From Aquimarina sp040786285 (GTDB lineage Bacteria; Bacteroidota; Bacteroidia; Flavobacteriales; Flavobacteriaceae), in NCBI RefSeq assembly GCF_040786285.1, contig NZ_JBFMKQ010000001.1, positions 1,488,001 through 1,552,000 on the forward strand: a stretch of 64,000 bases of DNA. The letters are read 5' to 3'. Shown piece by piece: positions 45,628-53,554 of this stretch. The notes beneath the pieces are model-generated. The model saw only the letters and a program-made list of their open reading frames with translations. It made no database searches and had not been told where the DNA came from. Numbering within the stretch: position 1 is the first letter of the stretch; each line of letters begins with the position of its first letter. Position numbers and translations under genes: made by a program.

Positions 45628-47901
45628 ATGAAGAAAATTTGGATTGGATTTTCCAGTGTAGTAATACTATCATTTATTGCATTAATATGGGTCGGAACAG
45701 AAATCTACCAAACCCAACCACCTATACCAGAGTTAGTTATTGTTGAAGAAACCCAAGAAGTTGTATTTGCTAAAAATGATATTCAAACAGGTCAAAATGT
45801 TTGGGAATCGATTGGAGGAATGGAAGTAGGATCCATATGGGGGCATGGTAGTTATGTAGCTCCCGATTGGACCGCAGATTGGATACATAAAGAAGCGGTG
45901 TTTATGCTAAATGCATGGGCACAAAAAGATTTTAATACTAGTTATGAAAGTTTAGAGGTAGAAAAAAAGGCAGCAATAAAGGCTAGACTAATTAAAAATG
46001 TAAAAACAAATACCTATAAGGCTTCCGATCAGAGTATTACCGTATCAGCTGCGCGATTTGAAGCCATAAAAAATAATTCGGCGTATTATGCTACTATCTT
46101 TTCTGAAGGTCATGAACAATATGCTATCCCAGAGGGTGCATTGGTCGATACAAAAAAACTAGCACAGTTAAATGCATTTCTATTTTGGACTTCTTGGGCT
46201 GCAAGTACAAACAGACCAGACAAGCAATATACATATACTTCTAATTGGCCTCATGAACCATTAATTGACAATACCATTACACCAGATTCACAAATTTGGT
46301 CTGGATTTTCTGTAGTATTGTTGTTATTGTTTATTGGCATACTTGTCTATTATTATGTTAGAAATCACGAAAAAGGAGAAGCTTTAGTATATCCAGATAA
46401 AGATCCACTTACTAAAATCGTATTAACAAGGTCTCAAAAATCAGTATTAAAGTACTTTATTGTCATCTCTCTACTCATCGGATTACAAATTGTTCTGGGG
46501 ATTTTAACGGTTCATTATACAGTAGAAGGTCAAGCTTTTTTTGGGGTTGACCTGGCAAGTATTTTACCCTACTCGATAACCAGAACTTGGCATACACAAC
46601 TAGCGGTATTTTGGATAGCAGCAACCTGGTTGGCTACAGGATTGTTTTTAGCCCCAATGATTAGTGGTAAAGAAATGAAATTTCAGGTTTTCGGAATCAA
46701 TTTTCTCTTCATTGCATTGCTCATTATCGTATTGGGCTCAATGCTTGGCGAGTGGTTAGGAGTGCATCAGTTTTTAGATCTAACCACCAACTTTTTCTTT
46801 GGTCATCAAGGCTATGAATATATGGATTTAGGTAGATTCTGGCAGCTTTTTCTTGCTGTTGGATTGGTTTTATGGGTGATTATGGTAGGTAGACATGTGC
46901 TTTTTGGTATCAGAAAAAATGATGATGCTAAACATTTATTGATCATACTGTTAATATCGGTTATTGCTATAGGTATGTTTTTCTTCTCTGGATTAATGTA
47001 TGGTGAGAATAGTAGTTTACCCGTAATTAATTATTGGAGATGGTGGCTGGTACATTTATGGGTAGAAGGTTTCTTTGAAGTTTTCGCAACAGTAATTATA
47101 GCATTTGTATTCTTAAAAATGAAAATCCTTTCTGCTAAAACTGCCGGCAAAGCTTCTATTGCATCTGCCACTATATTTTTAGCAGGAGGTATCATTGGTA
47201 CACTTCATCATTTATACTATTCTGGTACTCCTGTTCAAGCTATTGCTTTGGGAGCTACTTTTAGCGCTTTAGAAGTAGTACCGCTTACTCTAATGGGATT
47301 TGAAATAAGAGAGAATTGGAATTTATTGAAATCTAACCAATGGATGCAAAAATACAAATGGCCTATATTTTTCTTTATCGCTGTGGCATTTTGGAATATG
47401 GTTGGAGCAGGTGTATTTGGATTTCTTATCAATCCTCCTATCGCATTATACTATATCCAAGGGTTAAACACCACCGCAGTTCATGCACATACAGCACTTT
47501 TTGGAGTCTACGGTATGCTAGGTATGGGATTCATTATTATATGCTTGCGATTTTATTCTAATAGAGTATGGGATACCGTAAAACTAAAACGAGCTTTTTG
47601 GTTCTTAAACATAGGACTAATCACCATGGTAGTACTTAGTTTACTTCCTGTAGGGATTATCCAAGCTTACACTTCTATTACTAAAGGATACTCTTTTGCC
47701 AGAGATGCTGAGTTGTTGTATTCACCCACAGTACAAACGTTGAAATGGCTAAGAATGATAGGAGATATTCTATTTTCTATAGGGATATTTTATTTCTGCT
47801 GGTTTGCTATACAAGAAACGATCTATTGCCTTAAAAAAGACAAATTAAATTCTGAATCATCGCAGAACACCGTGACTTCGGAACTGAAGAAAATATTCTA
47901 A
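45628..47901 (+). CDS. norB: quinol-dependent nitric oxide reductase, single-subunit qNor
   Basis: A 757-residue haem-copper oxidase superfamily protein. The N-terminal 220 residues have one helix and a periplasmic domain (VWESIGGMEVGSIWGHGSYVAPDWTADW, in part), as in qNor, where it replaces the NorC cytochrome. The rest is the multi-helix NorB core with His ligands in RTWHTQLAVFWIAATW, LWVEGFFEVFA, IIGTLHHLYYSGTP and HAHTALFGVYGMLG. It reduces 2 NO to N2O with quinol electrons in the inner membrane. Being without other denitrification genes, it is probably for NO detoxification. The globin gene follows after 3 bp. Confidence 0.95.
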   Translation: MKKIWIGFSSVVILSFIALIWVGTEIYQTQPPIPELVIVEETQEVVFAKNDIQTGQNVWESIGGMEVGSIWGHGSYVAPDWTADWIHKEAVFMLNAWAQKDFNTSYESLEVEKKAAIKARLIKNVKTNTYKASDQSITVSAARFEAIKNNSAYYATIFSEGHEQYAIPEGALVDTKKLAQLNAFLFWTSWAASTNRPDKQYTYTSNWPHEPLIDNTITPDSQIWSGFSVVLLLLFIGILVYYYVRNHEKGEALVYPDKDPLTKIVLTRSQKSVLKYFIVISLLIGLQIVLGILTVHYTVEGQAFFGVDLASILPYSITRTWHTQLAVFWIAATWLATGLFLAPMISGKEMKFQVFGINFLFIALLIIVLGSMLGEWLGVHQFLDLTTNFFFGHQGYEYMDLGRFWQLFLAVGLVLWVIMVGRHVLFGIRKNDDAKHLLIILLISVIAIGMFFFSGLMYGENSSLPVINYWRWWLVHLWVEGFFEVFATVIIAFVFLKMKILSAKTAGKASIASATIFLAGGIIGTLHHLYYSGTPVQAIALGATFSALEVVPLTLMGFEIRENWNLLKSNQWMQKYKWPIFFFIAVAFWNMVGAGVFGFLINPPIALYYIQGLNTTAVHAHTALFGVYGMLGMGFIIICLRFYSNRVWDTVKLKRAFWFLNIGLITMVVLSLLPVGIIQAYTSITKGYSFARDAELLYSPTVQTLKWLRMIGDILFSIGIFYFCWFAIQETIYCLKKDKLNSESSQNTVTSELKKIF

Positions 47902-47904
47902 AAA

Positions 47905-48291
47905 ATGAAAGAAATACGCAATAGGGATGATGTTTTTGTATTGGTATCAACTTTTTACAGAGCAATTAGAAAAGATGAGTTACTGGGTCCAATATTTAAC
48001 GATCATCTGTTAGAAGAACAATGGCCTGCACATCTAGAGAAGCTTACAGATTTTTGGGTTACTGCATTATTTGGAGTTGTCTCTTTTAAAGGTAACCCAG
48101 TACAAGCGCATCGAAATGTAGACAAAAATTTAAATCATACTATGGATCAAGTTCATTTTGGAAAATGGTTACAACTGTGGTTTAGTACAATAGATGCTCT
48201 ATATGAAGGGAAATTAGCGCAAAGAGCAAAAGATGCAGCAAGAAAAATGGCAACAAGCCAATATTTGGCTATTTGGCGACATAGGCCATAG
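47905..48291 (+). CDS. group III truncated haemoglobin
   Basis: A 128-residue 2-on-2 globin of group III. FYRAIRKDELLGPIFNDH in the first helices and DQVHFGKWLQLWFSTID, with the probable proximal His, are the family hallmarks, as is the Trp-rich B/G region. It binds O2 or NO at haem and may act as an NO dioxygenase or sensor. It starts 3 bp after the norB stop, so the two are surely co-transcribed, and this supports the NO-defence reading of the whole cluster. Confidence 0.92.
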   Translation: MKEIRNRDDVFVLVSTFYRAIRKDELLGPIFNDHLLEEQWPAHLEKLTDFWVTALFGVVSFKGNPVQAHRNVDKNLNHTMDQVHFGKWLQLWFSTIDALYEGKLAQRAKDAARKMATSQYLAIWRHRP

Positions 48292-48365
48292 CAATAATAC
48301 AATATAGTAATTAAACAATTTAAACAACTAGAGCTATTTGGCTTCAGTTTTAAAAAAAAAGTAAT

Positions 48366-48647
48366 ATGAAAATTTATCAAAATTATTTAGAGGAGTATAA
48401 AAAAGGAATTATAGGATATTCACCGCTGGCAATTATCGGACAAAGTTGTATAGGGTCTGTAGCTGCAATGTTTATATTAATGAATGGAAATTCGATGCTA
48501 CAAATGATCCAACTATTTATAGTAACAATCATGTGCATGTTTTATAATGGTGCAATTCTATCACAACAGAAGCCTAAAATAAGCTTTAATCTTCTTATCG
48601 TTAGTGTAGTGTTTAGCATAGTTATCACAGTTTTAAACTTAATTTGA
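48366..48647 (+). CDS. small three-helix membrane protein, unknown
   Basis: A 93-residue protein with three predicted membrane helices (IIGQSCIGSVAAMFILM, MIQLFIVTIMCMFYNGAIL, LLIVSVVFSIVITVLNL). I do not recognise a family. It is 74 bp after the globin gene on the same strand and 49 bp before another small gene, so it may belong to the NO-response transcript. The coding call rests on its clear amphipathic start MKIYQNYLEEYKKG, a sensible ATG, and helices of typical length. Confidence 0.7.
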   Translation: MKIYQNYLEEYKKGIIGYSPLAIIGQSCIGSVAAMFILMNGNSMLQMIQLFIVTIMCMFYNGAILSQQKPKISFNLLIVSVVFSIVITVLNLI

Positions 48648-48696
48648 TACAAGTCTTTACGTTTTTTTTAAATAGAACAAACAAAACCCAGAAATC

Positions 48697-48930
48697 ATGG
48701 AACAAAAAGAAATATGGTTAACGAGTTTAATTACAGAAACGCCTCAGGAAGGGTTCGAATTAGCAATAAGACTTTCTAGAATGGGAGTTAAATCTACGCA
48801 ACCCGATATGGAAGTTTTAAAGCGATTAAGACAAGAATATGCGAATAACGCTTCTGATCTTACAGCAGCTTCGCATGTTATAGCTATTAATTTTCAAACC
48901 ATTTCTGCTGCAAATAATTACTGGCGATAA
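48697..48930 (+). CDS. small conserved-looking soluble protein, unknown
   Basis: A 77-residue, mostly helical protein (SLITETPQEGFELAIRLSRM ... QEYANNASDLTAASHVIAIN). There is no signal peptide, membrane segment or Cys. I do not recognise it. It follows the three-helix protein by 49 bp and precedes the double-HTH regulator. Its even codon use and ATG with an A-rich leader make it a likely real gene at the end of the NO cluster. Confidence 0.65.
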   Translation: MEQKEIWLTSLITETPQEGFELAIRLSRMGVKSTQPDMEVLKRLRQEYANNASDLTAASHVIAINFQTISAANNYWR

Positions 48931-49073
48931 TGAATTAAACAAACCAGAATATATAAGAGATTAGAGATCAAAAATAGAACCGCTATCAGTAGTAAATAAG
49001 TCGATTAACATTAGAAATTTTAACTGTATTTTCTTACTTTAGAAAGCTATTAATTTTTAATTTTTTTAGAACA

Positions 49074-50129
49074 TTGCACGTCGAAAAATTCTCACCAGAA
49101 ATTAATAAAGTCTACCAGATAGAAAAGCATACTCTTATTCACATTCTATCAGGAGAAGGGAGTATACAAGTTGATTTTAATACTTATTATGACTGGCAAC
49201 AAAAGGGGATTTTTTTAGAGAAAGGACAATATATAAAATTCTTATCGGATAGTTTTTTAGTGAGAAAAATAGAGTTTTCTGACGAAAATAAATTTTACAA
49301 TGATGAAGTTCGCGTATTATTTAAGCATTTAATTTCTTTGGGATACATTGATTTAGAGGAATGTGATGACTGTAAAAAGTTCCTTTCAGAATCTGTACTT
49401 GCCGAAAATTCTGCAAATATCATAGATATATCTTCAAAACAATGGTATTGGCAAAACCCTTTTAAGGCCAACAAAGAAGAATATCAAATAATCTTTGACG
49501 CAAAAGAAATCATAGACAAGGAATATTCAAACTCCTTAACTAATCGTGATTTAGCGGAACTTATTAATCAAAGAGGTTATAATGCTCAAACATTGATCAA
49601 AGATAAAATTGGGTTGTCGGTTAAAAATTTAATGAGCGCCAAAAAACTTATCGAAAGTCAAAAAGAAATAGCATTTACAGATAAAAGTATTCAAGAAATT
49701 TCTTATCAATTAGGTTATAAAGACGATGCGTATTTTAATCGTGTATTTAAAAATGCCACGGGTGATACTCCTAAACAATTTCGTGAAAATTTTGATTTTA
49801 AAAATAGAGACTTATTTACCCAAGACATTATAGCACTTCTTAAAGAATACCATACACAAGAGAGGTCTCTAGGATTTTATGCTGATAAGATGAATATGTC
49901 TATAAAAACATTAGCAAAAAAAGTACAATCGAAAATGAATGTTTCTCTTGGACAGTTAATTCGATTAGAAATTATTAATACGGCTAAGCTTATGCTTATT
50001 AATGGCGAAAACATTACGCACATTTCTAGAACTCTTGGTTTCGAAGAACCTAATCATTTTTCAAGATTCTTTAAACACTACTCTGGTGTAACTCCAACCG
50101 ATTTCAAATTTAAAAAGTACAATTTATAG
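49074..50129 (+). CDS. AraC family regulator with two tandem HTH domains
   Basis: A 351-residue protein with a short cupin-like N-terminal part (KHTLIHILSGEGSIQVDF) and then two complete AraC DNA-binding domains. The first ends SIQEISYQLGYKDDAYFNRVFKNATGDTPKQF and the second ends NITHISRTLGFEEPNHFSRFFKHYSGVTPTDF (shown here as family endings, each longer than one helix pair). The start is TTG 49074, since no ATG precedes the cupin part. It probably controls the SnoaL, YHS and membrane-protein genes downstream, whose promoters share a conserved module. Confidence 0.85.
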   Translation: MHVEKFSPEINKVYQIEKHTLIHILSGEGSIQVDFNTYYDWQQKGIFLEKGQYIKFLSDSFLVRKIEFSDENKFYNDEVRVLFKHLISLGYIDLEECDDCKKFLSESVLAENSANIIDISSKQWYWQNPFKANKEEYQIIFDAKEIIDKEYSNSLTNRDLAELINQRGYNAQTLIKDKIGLSVKNLMSAKKLIESQKEIAFTDKSIQEISYQLGYKDDAYFNRVFKNATGDTPKQFRENFDFKNRDLFTQDIIALLKEYHTQERSLGFYADKMNMSIKTLAKKVQSKMNVSLGQLIRLEIINTAKLMLINGENITHISRTLGFEEPNHFSRFFKHYSGVTPTDFKFKKYNL

Positions 50130-50132
50130 TAC

Positions 50133-50194
50133 TTTTTTTGTACTATCTACTCTTCTCTTATCCTTCATCTTTGTAGTGTATTAATTCACTAAAA
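50133..50194 (+). promoter_or_regulatory. shared promoter module, copy 1 (SnoaL/YHS genes)
   Basis: TTTTTTTGTA, then 15 variable bases, TTATCC, a base, TCATCTTTG and later AATTCACTAAAA. The same elements at the same spacing occur at 51171-51232. The block ends 10 bp before the SnoaL-like gene start. CATCTTTG resembles the -7 TAnnTTTG element; TTATCC and the first T run may be regulator contacts. Confidence 0.6.
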
Positions 50195-50204
50195 AAATAA
50201 AAAG

Positions 50205-50558
50205 ATGAATATTAAAGATCAAGTAACAAAAATGGATGCAATAGTGAGTCAAGGAGCTATTGTAGATGCTGTAAAAGAATTTTTTGCAGATGACGCCAAC
50301 ACCTCAGACTACGGAAATGGCGCAACAAATGGAAAACCAGAAATGGTTGCAAAAATGGAAGGTTTTGCCGGTGCTATTGCTAATGTAAATGGCATAACAC
50401 ATCATCACTCAATTGTTGATGGAAACGTTTCTGCTTCAGAATTTACATTTGATTTCGATATGAAAGATGGTAGTAAAATCTACTGGCATGAAATCATTCG
50501 TAGAATTTGGAATAGCGAAGGAAAAGTAATTCAAGAAGAATATTTCAACGCAGAGTAA
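50205..50558 (+). CDS. SnoaL-like / NTF2-fold protein
   Basis: A 117-residue protein with the NTF2-like cone fold typical of SnoaL-like proteins: an N-terminal helix (AIVDAVKEFFADD), YGNGATNGKPEMVAKMEGF, HHHSIVDGNVSASEF and a final DGSKIYWHEIIRRIWNSEGK strand pair. These proteins can be isomerases, hydrolases or simple ligand binders; no catalytic set is decisive. It lies 46 bp upstream of the YHS gene under a shared promoter module and probably belongs to the regulon of the adjacent AraC protein. Confidence 0.82.
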   Translation: MNIKDQVTKMDAIVSQGAIVDAVKEFFADDANTSDYGNGATNGKPEMVAKMEGFAGAIANVNGITHHHSIVDGNVSASEFTFDFDMKDGSKIYWHEIIRRIWNSEGKVIQEEYFNAE

Positions 50559-50603
50559 TTAGAAAAAAATTAAAACTTAAAATAATAATTAAAAAAAACA
50601 AAA

Positions 50604-51074
50604 ATGAAAATTTTAAAATCATCCTTAGTATTAGTAACATTTTTATTAGCAACGACTTTATCTGCACAAGATAAAATGGCTAACAATATAGATAATAGTA
50701 ATATCGCACTCGCTGGTTATAGTCCTGTATCGTATTTAGATTTAGGACTAGCTCAAAGAGGAAATAAAGCATACAAATCTGAATATCAAAAAGTGGTATA
50801 CTACCTTACTTCAGCAGAGCAAAAGGCAGCTTTTGACAAAAACCCTGCAAAATACTTGCCTCAATACGGTGGTTTCTGCGCATTTGGTACATACGCAGGG
50901 GCAAAGTTTAGAGTAGATCCAACTAAATTTATTGTTAAAGATGGAAAATACTATTTGTATTTGAATAATGTAGAATTGGACGCAAAACAATTATGGTTGG
51001 CAGAAAATAATCATAGTAAACTAAAGAGTGTGGCAGATAAAAACTGGAATAAATTAAGTAAGACACATAATTAA
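50604..51074 (+). CDS. secreted YHS domain protein
   Basis: A 156-residue secreted protein with signal peptide LVLVTFLLATTLSAQ and a YHS domain: GYSPVSYLD, YYLTSAEQKAAFDKNPAKYLPQYGGFCAFG and VDPTKFIVKDGKYYLYLN (together the conserved core). YHS domains often bind metals, and the Cys in GGFCAFG fits. It is likely co-transcribed with the SnoaL-like gene. It is followed by a clear terminator at 51098-51127. Function is unknown beyond a likely periplasmic metal- or ligand-binding role. Confidence 0.87.
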   Translation: MKILKSSLVLVTFLLATTLSAQDKMANNIDNSNIALAGYSPVSYLDLGLAQRGNKAYKSEYQKVVYYLTSAEQKAAFDKNPAKYLPQYGGFCAFGTYAGAKFRVDPTKFIVKDGKYYLYLNNVELDAKQLWLAENNHSKLKSVADKNWNKLSKTHN

Positions 51075-51097
51075 TATTTGTGCAGATTAAGTAACAA

Positions 51098-51127
51098 AAA
51101 AGTGCAAACCTAATAGTTTGCACTTTT
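51098..51127 (+). terminator. terminator after the YHS gene
   Basis: A 12-bp perfect stem, AAAAGTGCAAAC / GTTTGCACTTTT, with a 6-nt loop and a T run lies 24 bp past the YHS stop. Confidence 0.85.
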
Positions 51128-51170
51128 TATTACCCTCTTCTTTTTAAACAAAAAGTACAATAAGAAGTAA

Positions 51171-51232
51171 TTTTTTTGTAGCGTATAAGTAGTGATTATC
51201 CATCATTTTTGACATATAATAATTCACTAAAA
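51171..51232 (+). promoter_or_regulatory. shared promoter module, copy 2 (membrane-protein gene)
   Basis: TTTTTTTGTA, 15 variable bases, TTATCC, a base, TCATTTTTG, then AATTCACTAAAA: the same elements at the same distances as 50133-50194. It lies just upstream of the four-helix membrane protein gene, after the YHS terminator, so this gene has its own copy of the promoter. Confidence 0.6.
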
Positions 51233-51258
51233 TAATAATAATTTAAAATTTTAAAATC

Positions 51259-51612
51259 ATGAAATTCATAACCAAAAGAATACACGCCTTTTTAGATTAC
51301 CCTGTTGCTATTGCATTAATAGTTCTCCCTTTTTTACTGGGATTAGGTAGTTCTAACCCACTTGCATTACAACTTTCTGTAGCTACAGGAATCGCAGCAT
51401 TTATTTTAACACTATTAACTGATCATCACCTAGGAGCATTTCGTGTGGTGTCTTATCGAATTCACTTGATTGTTGATTTTTTGGTTGCGATAGTGTTTAT
51501 TATCGCTCCTTTTATTTTTTCATTCGAAGGAATTGATGCGTATTACTATTGGGTTAATGGTGCTGCCGTACTATCGGTAGTTAGTATGCATAAGCCAGAA
51601 ATGGCAATTTAA
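51259..51612 (+). CDS. four-helix SPW-repeat-like membrane protein
   Basis: A 117-residue membrane protein with four short hydrophobic segments in two pairs (HAFLDYPVAIALIVLPFLLG, ALQLSVATGIAAFILTLL, RIHLIVDFLVAIVFIIAPF, VNGAAVLSVVSM). The HAFLDY / HLIVDF repeats, each followed by PFLLG or PFIFSF, resemble SPW-repeat membrane proteins. The function of that group is not known. It has its own promoter with the same module as the SnoaL/YHS genes, which ties it to the same response. Confidence 0.78.
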   Translation: MKFITKRIHAFLDYPVAIALIVLPFLLGLGSSNPLALQLSVATGIAAFILTLLTDHHLGAFRVVSYRIHLIVDFLVAIVFIIAPFIFSFEGIDAYYYWVNGAAVLSVVSMHKPEMAI

Positions 51613-51960
51613 TTTCTGCTATATGATACGAAAGTTAAAACCTAAATATGTAGAATTTTTAGGGATTATGTTGCCAGGCATATCAATCCTATGATTGATG
51701 TGCTTAGGTGTTTTAGATATAGGTTGTTATTGTGTATAGTGTTGTTGTAAACGTATATTTTGACAACCAAGGTGTTAGATTTTAAAAAAACCAAATATCG
51801 AATACAAGCTTTATGAAAAAGCCCAGGAATTGATTCTGGTAGGATCCGGGGTTTTACTTCCTCCAAATGCTTTGATTGACTTAAAGAATTTTATAATAAA
51901 AACTAGACCTCAGTCAATATTATAGCAAGGTAGAGTGCGGTTTATAAACTGAAATAAATA
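51613..51960. other. intergenic region with hairpin and gene remnant
   Basis: A hairpin with 11-bp arms and one mismatch, GCATATCAATC (51678-51688) and GATTGATGTGC (51693-51703), lies downstream of the membrane-protein gene and may end its transcript. The frameshifted remnant at 51772-51925 is described separately. Nothing else is seen. Confidence 0.4.
51772..51925 (+). pseudogene. frameshifted small gene remnant
   Basis: From GTG 51772 the frame reads VLDFKK and then breaks at a run of seven A (51784-51790). Dropping one A joins it to an open frame that continues KPNIEYKLYEKAQELILVGS and ends at TAG 51923, about 50 codons in all. The downstream frame alone has no ATG or GTG start. This looks like a small gene broken by a homopolymer indel, or a sequencing error in the A run. 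The family is not recognised. Confidence 0.4.
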
Positions 51961-52131
51961 ATGAAAGTGATTATAATTGAAAATCAAAGCAAAGAGCAAA
52001 TAGGAGTACTTATGGTAAGGACAAAACCTCGAAACGGAGAATATATAGAATTTAATCAAACGCTTTATTCAATTCAGAAAGTGATAGATACCAACAACGA
52101 GATTAAACTAATGGTAATTTGTGTAGGTTAG
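51961..52131 (+). CDS. small hypothetical protein, 56 residues
   Basis: From ATG 51961 to TAG 52129 runs a 56-residue frame: MKVIIIENQSKEQIGVLMVR then a hydrophilic middle and a hydrophobic end (IKLMVICVG). The alternation of strands and charged turns looks like a folded small domain. It lies 22 bp before the uracil-DNA glycosylase gene on the same strand. The family is not recognised; the call rests on its good ATG, sensible codons and position. Confidence 0.5.
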   Translation: MKVIIIENQSKEQIGVLMVRTKPRNGEYIEFNQTLYSIQKVIDTNNEIKLMVICVG

Positions 52132-52153
52132 GCTTTCTAAAATTTAGAGAAAT

Positions 52154-52723
52154 ATGAATGAATTATTATTAGAGATAAAGAGTTGTAAAATATGTGAAAA
52201 GAATTTACCTCTTGGGCCAAGGCCTATTGTTGCAGCACATCCTAAAAGTAAAATACTAATAATTGGTCAAGCACCAGGTGCTGTTGTTCACAAAACAGGA
52301 GTTCCTTGGGATGATAAAAGTGGTGAGAATTTAAGAAAATGGATGGATATTGATACTACTACCTTTTATAACGTTAAAAAAATAGGACTCATCCCAATGG
52401 GTTTTTGTTATCCCGGGCGAGGTAAATCTGGGGATAATCCTCCAACCAAAGAATGTGCTCCTAAATGGCATAATGTGCTATTAAATACTGTTGAAAAGCC
52501 CGAGCTTATAGTATTGATAGGTAAGTATGCTCAAGACTATTACTTGGGAAGTAAATCTAAGAAAACATTGACAGAAACTGTTAAAAACTACAAAGAGTAT
52601 TTGCCAAAGTTTTTTGTGTTACCACACCCTTCTCCACGTAATAATATTTGGCAAGCAAAAAATGAATGGTTCAAGACAGACGTTCTGCCAGGTTTAAAAT
52701 CGAGAATTGAGAAAATATTATAA
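52154..52723 (+). CDS. uracil-DNA glycosylase family protein
   Basis: A 189-residue protein of the uracil-DNA glycosylase superfamily. KILIIGQAPGAVVHKTGVPW holds the GxAPG motif of the first catalytic region and FVLPHPSPRNNIW is the HPSPRN motif of the second. An N-terminal Cys pair (CKICEKN) recalls the Fe-S class of UDGs, but only two of the four expected Cys are obvious there, so it may be the cluster-free subgroup. It would remove uracil or a related base from DNA; a repair role is likely, though the exact specificity is open. Confidence 0.85.
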   Translation: MNELLLEIKSCKICEKNLPLGPRPIVAAHPKSKILIIGQAPGAVVHKTGVPWDDKSGENLRKWMDIDTTTFYNVKKIGLIPMGFCYPGRGKSGDNPPTKECAPKWHNVLLNTVEKPELIVLIGKYAQDYYLGSKSKKTLTETVKNYKEYLPKFFVLPHPSPRNNIWQAKNEWFKTDVLPGLKSRIEKIL

Positions 52724-53554
52724 AAAGATCCTGTTTTTCAAGCAAATGAAGTTGATTGTCAAGCGAAAGATGAAGTATTATTTTTGCTGTAATAACTTTG
52801 CTGTTATTTTTTTGAGTTTAAGAACAAAAAACCCAAACAAACCATTCGGGCTTTCAAGGTGGGGTCTCTAAGAATCAAATCGAACTTTTTGATGCAGGAT
52901 TGTAATTCAATCATCAGAAATTTAATGGGTCGTTATGAAATCTAAAAAGTTGAATTTACAAGTCATTTAGTTATACTGGATAATAAAAATTAGATTACTT
53001 TTAACTTGTTGTGTATTTGACACTTTTTTCATCATAATCACCCTAAATGCACAACGGTTACTTTTATATCTTATAAAATAATTGCTATTTTAATGCTTGA
53101 ATATTGAGTTGAAGTTTTTATCAATTATAGAGATTCTTACATTTTCTGTGTTAATCCTTCTTTTTTACTAGGAAACTTGCAAATAAAAAGGTCAATATTT
53201 TTTGAACTTGTTTCATTAGCTTCTATATTTTTAAAAAGATTATTTAGCTCATACTTCGAAGAAATGTAAAGTTGATTATGCTTTATTGTACTTTCCCTAT
53301 GAAGCAAGACAAAACTGTTGACAAAAAAGCATTTTTATTTTTTGGAGATGTTATAAATATAAATTGTTTTTATGGTAAGAATATGAGAATAGAATTAGTT
53401 TTTCATGTAGGTCCAGGTGTAATTAAAACAGAATCAGGTAGTTATTTTAAAAATCGTGTTTTGCGTAAAAGCATCAAACCGTTTTTGATTTGGCAGTAGT
53501 TAACAATGAATACTATTTTTACAAACTTTTGTTTCAGGTAAAACAACTAATATT
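52724..53554. other. 830-bp region without a convincing gene
   Basis: It holds the decayed tRNA/terminator copy at 52826-52881. An open frame of 75 codons at 53272-53499 (MIMLYCTFPMKQDK...) exists but has no family resemblance, no clear ribosome site and an odd composition, so I do not call it. The stretch probably includes the promoter of the AraC gene at 53555. Confidence 0.4.
52826..52881 (-). pseudogene. decayed copy of a tRNA-Phe 3' end with its terminator
   Basis: This 56-bp stretch aligns without gaps to 59989-60044, the terminator plus T-arm and acceptor 3' strand of the tRNA-Phe gene, with about 44 of 56 bases equal. It keeps AAAAAACCC, TTCGGG, TTTCAAGGTGG and GAATC. The terminator stem has lost several pairs, and the rest of the tRNA is not present, so this is a non-functional fragment. 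Confidence 0.6.

Noticed and set aside
53272..53499. 75-codon open frame
   Set aside because: No family resemblance, weak start context and unusual composition; probably spurious.
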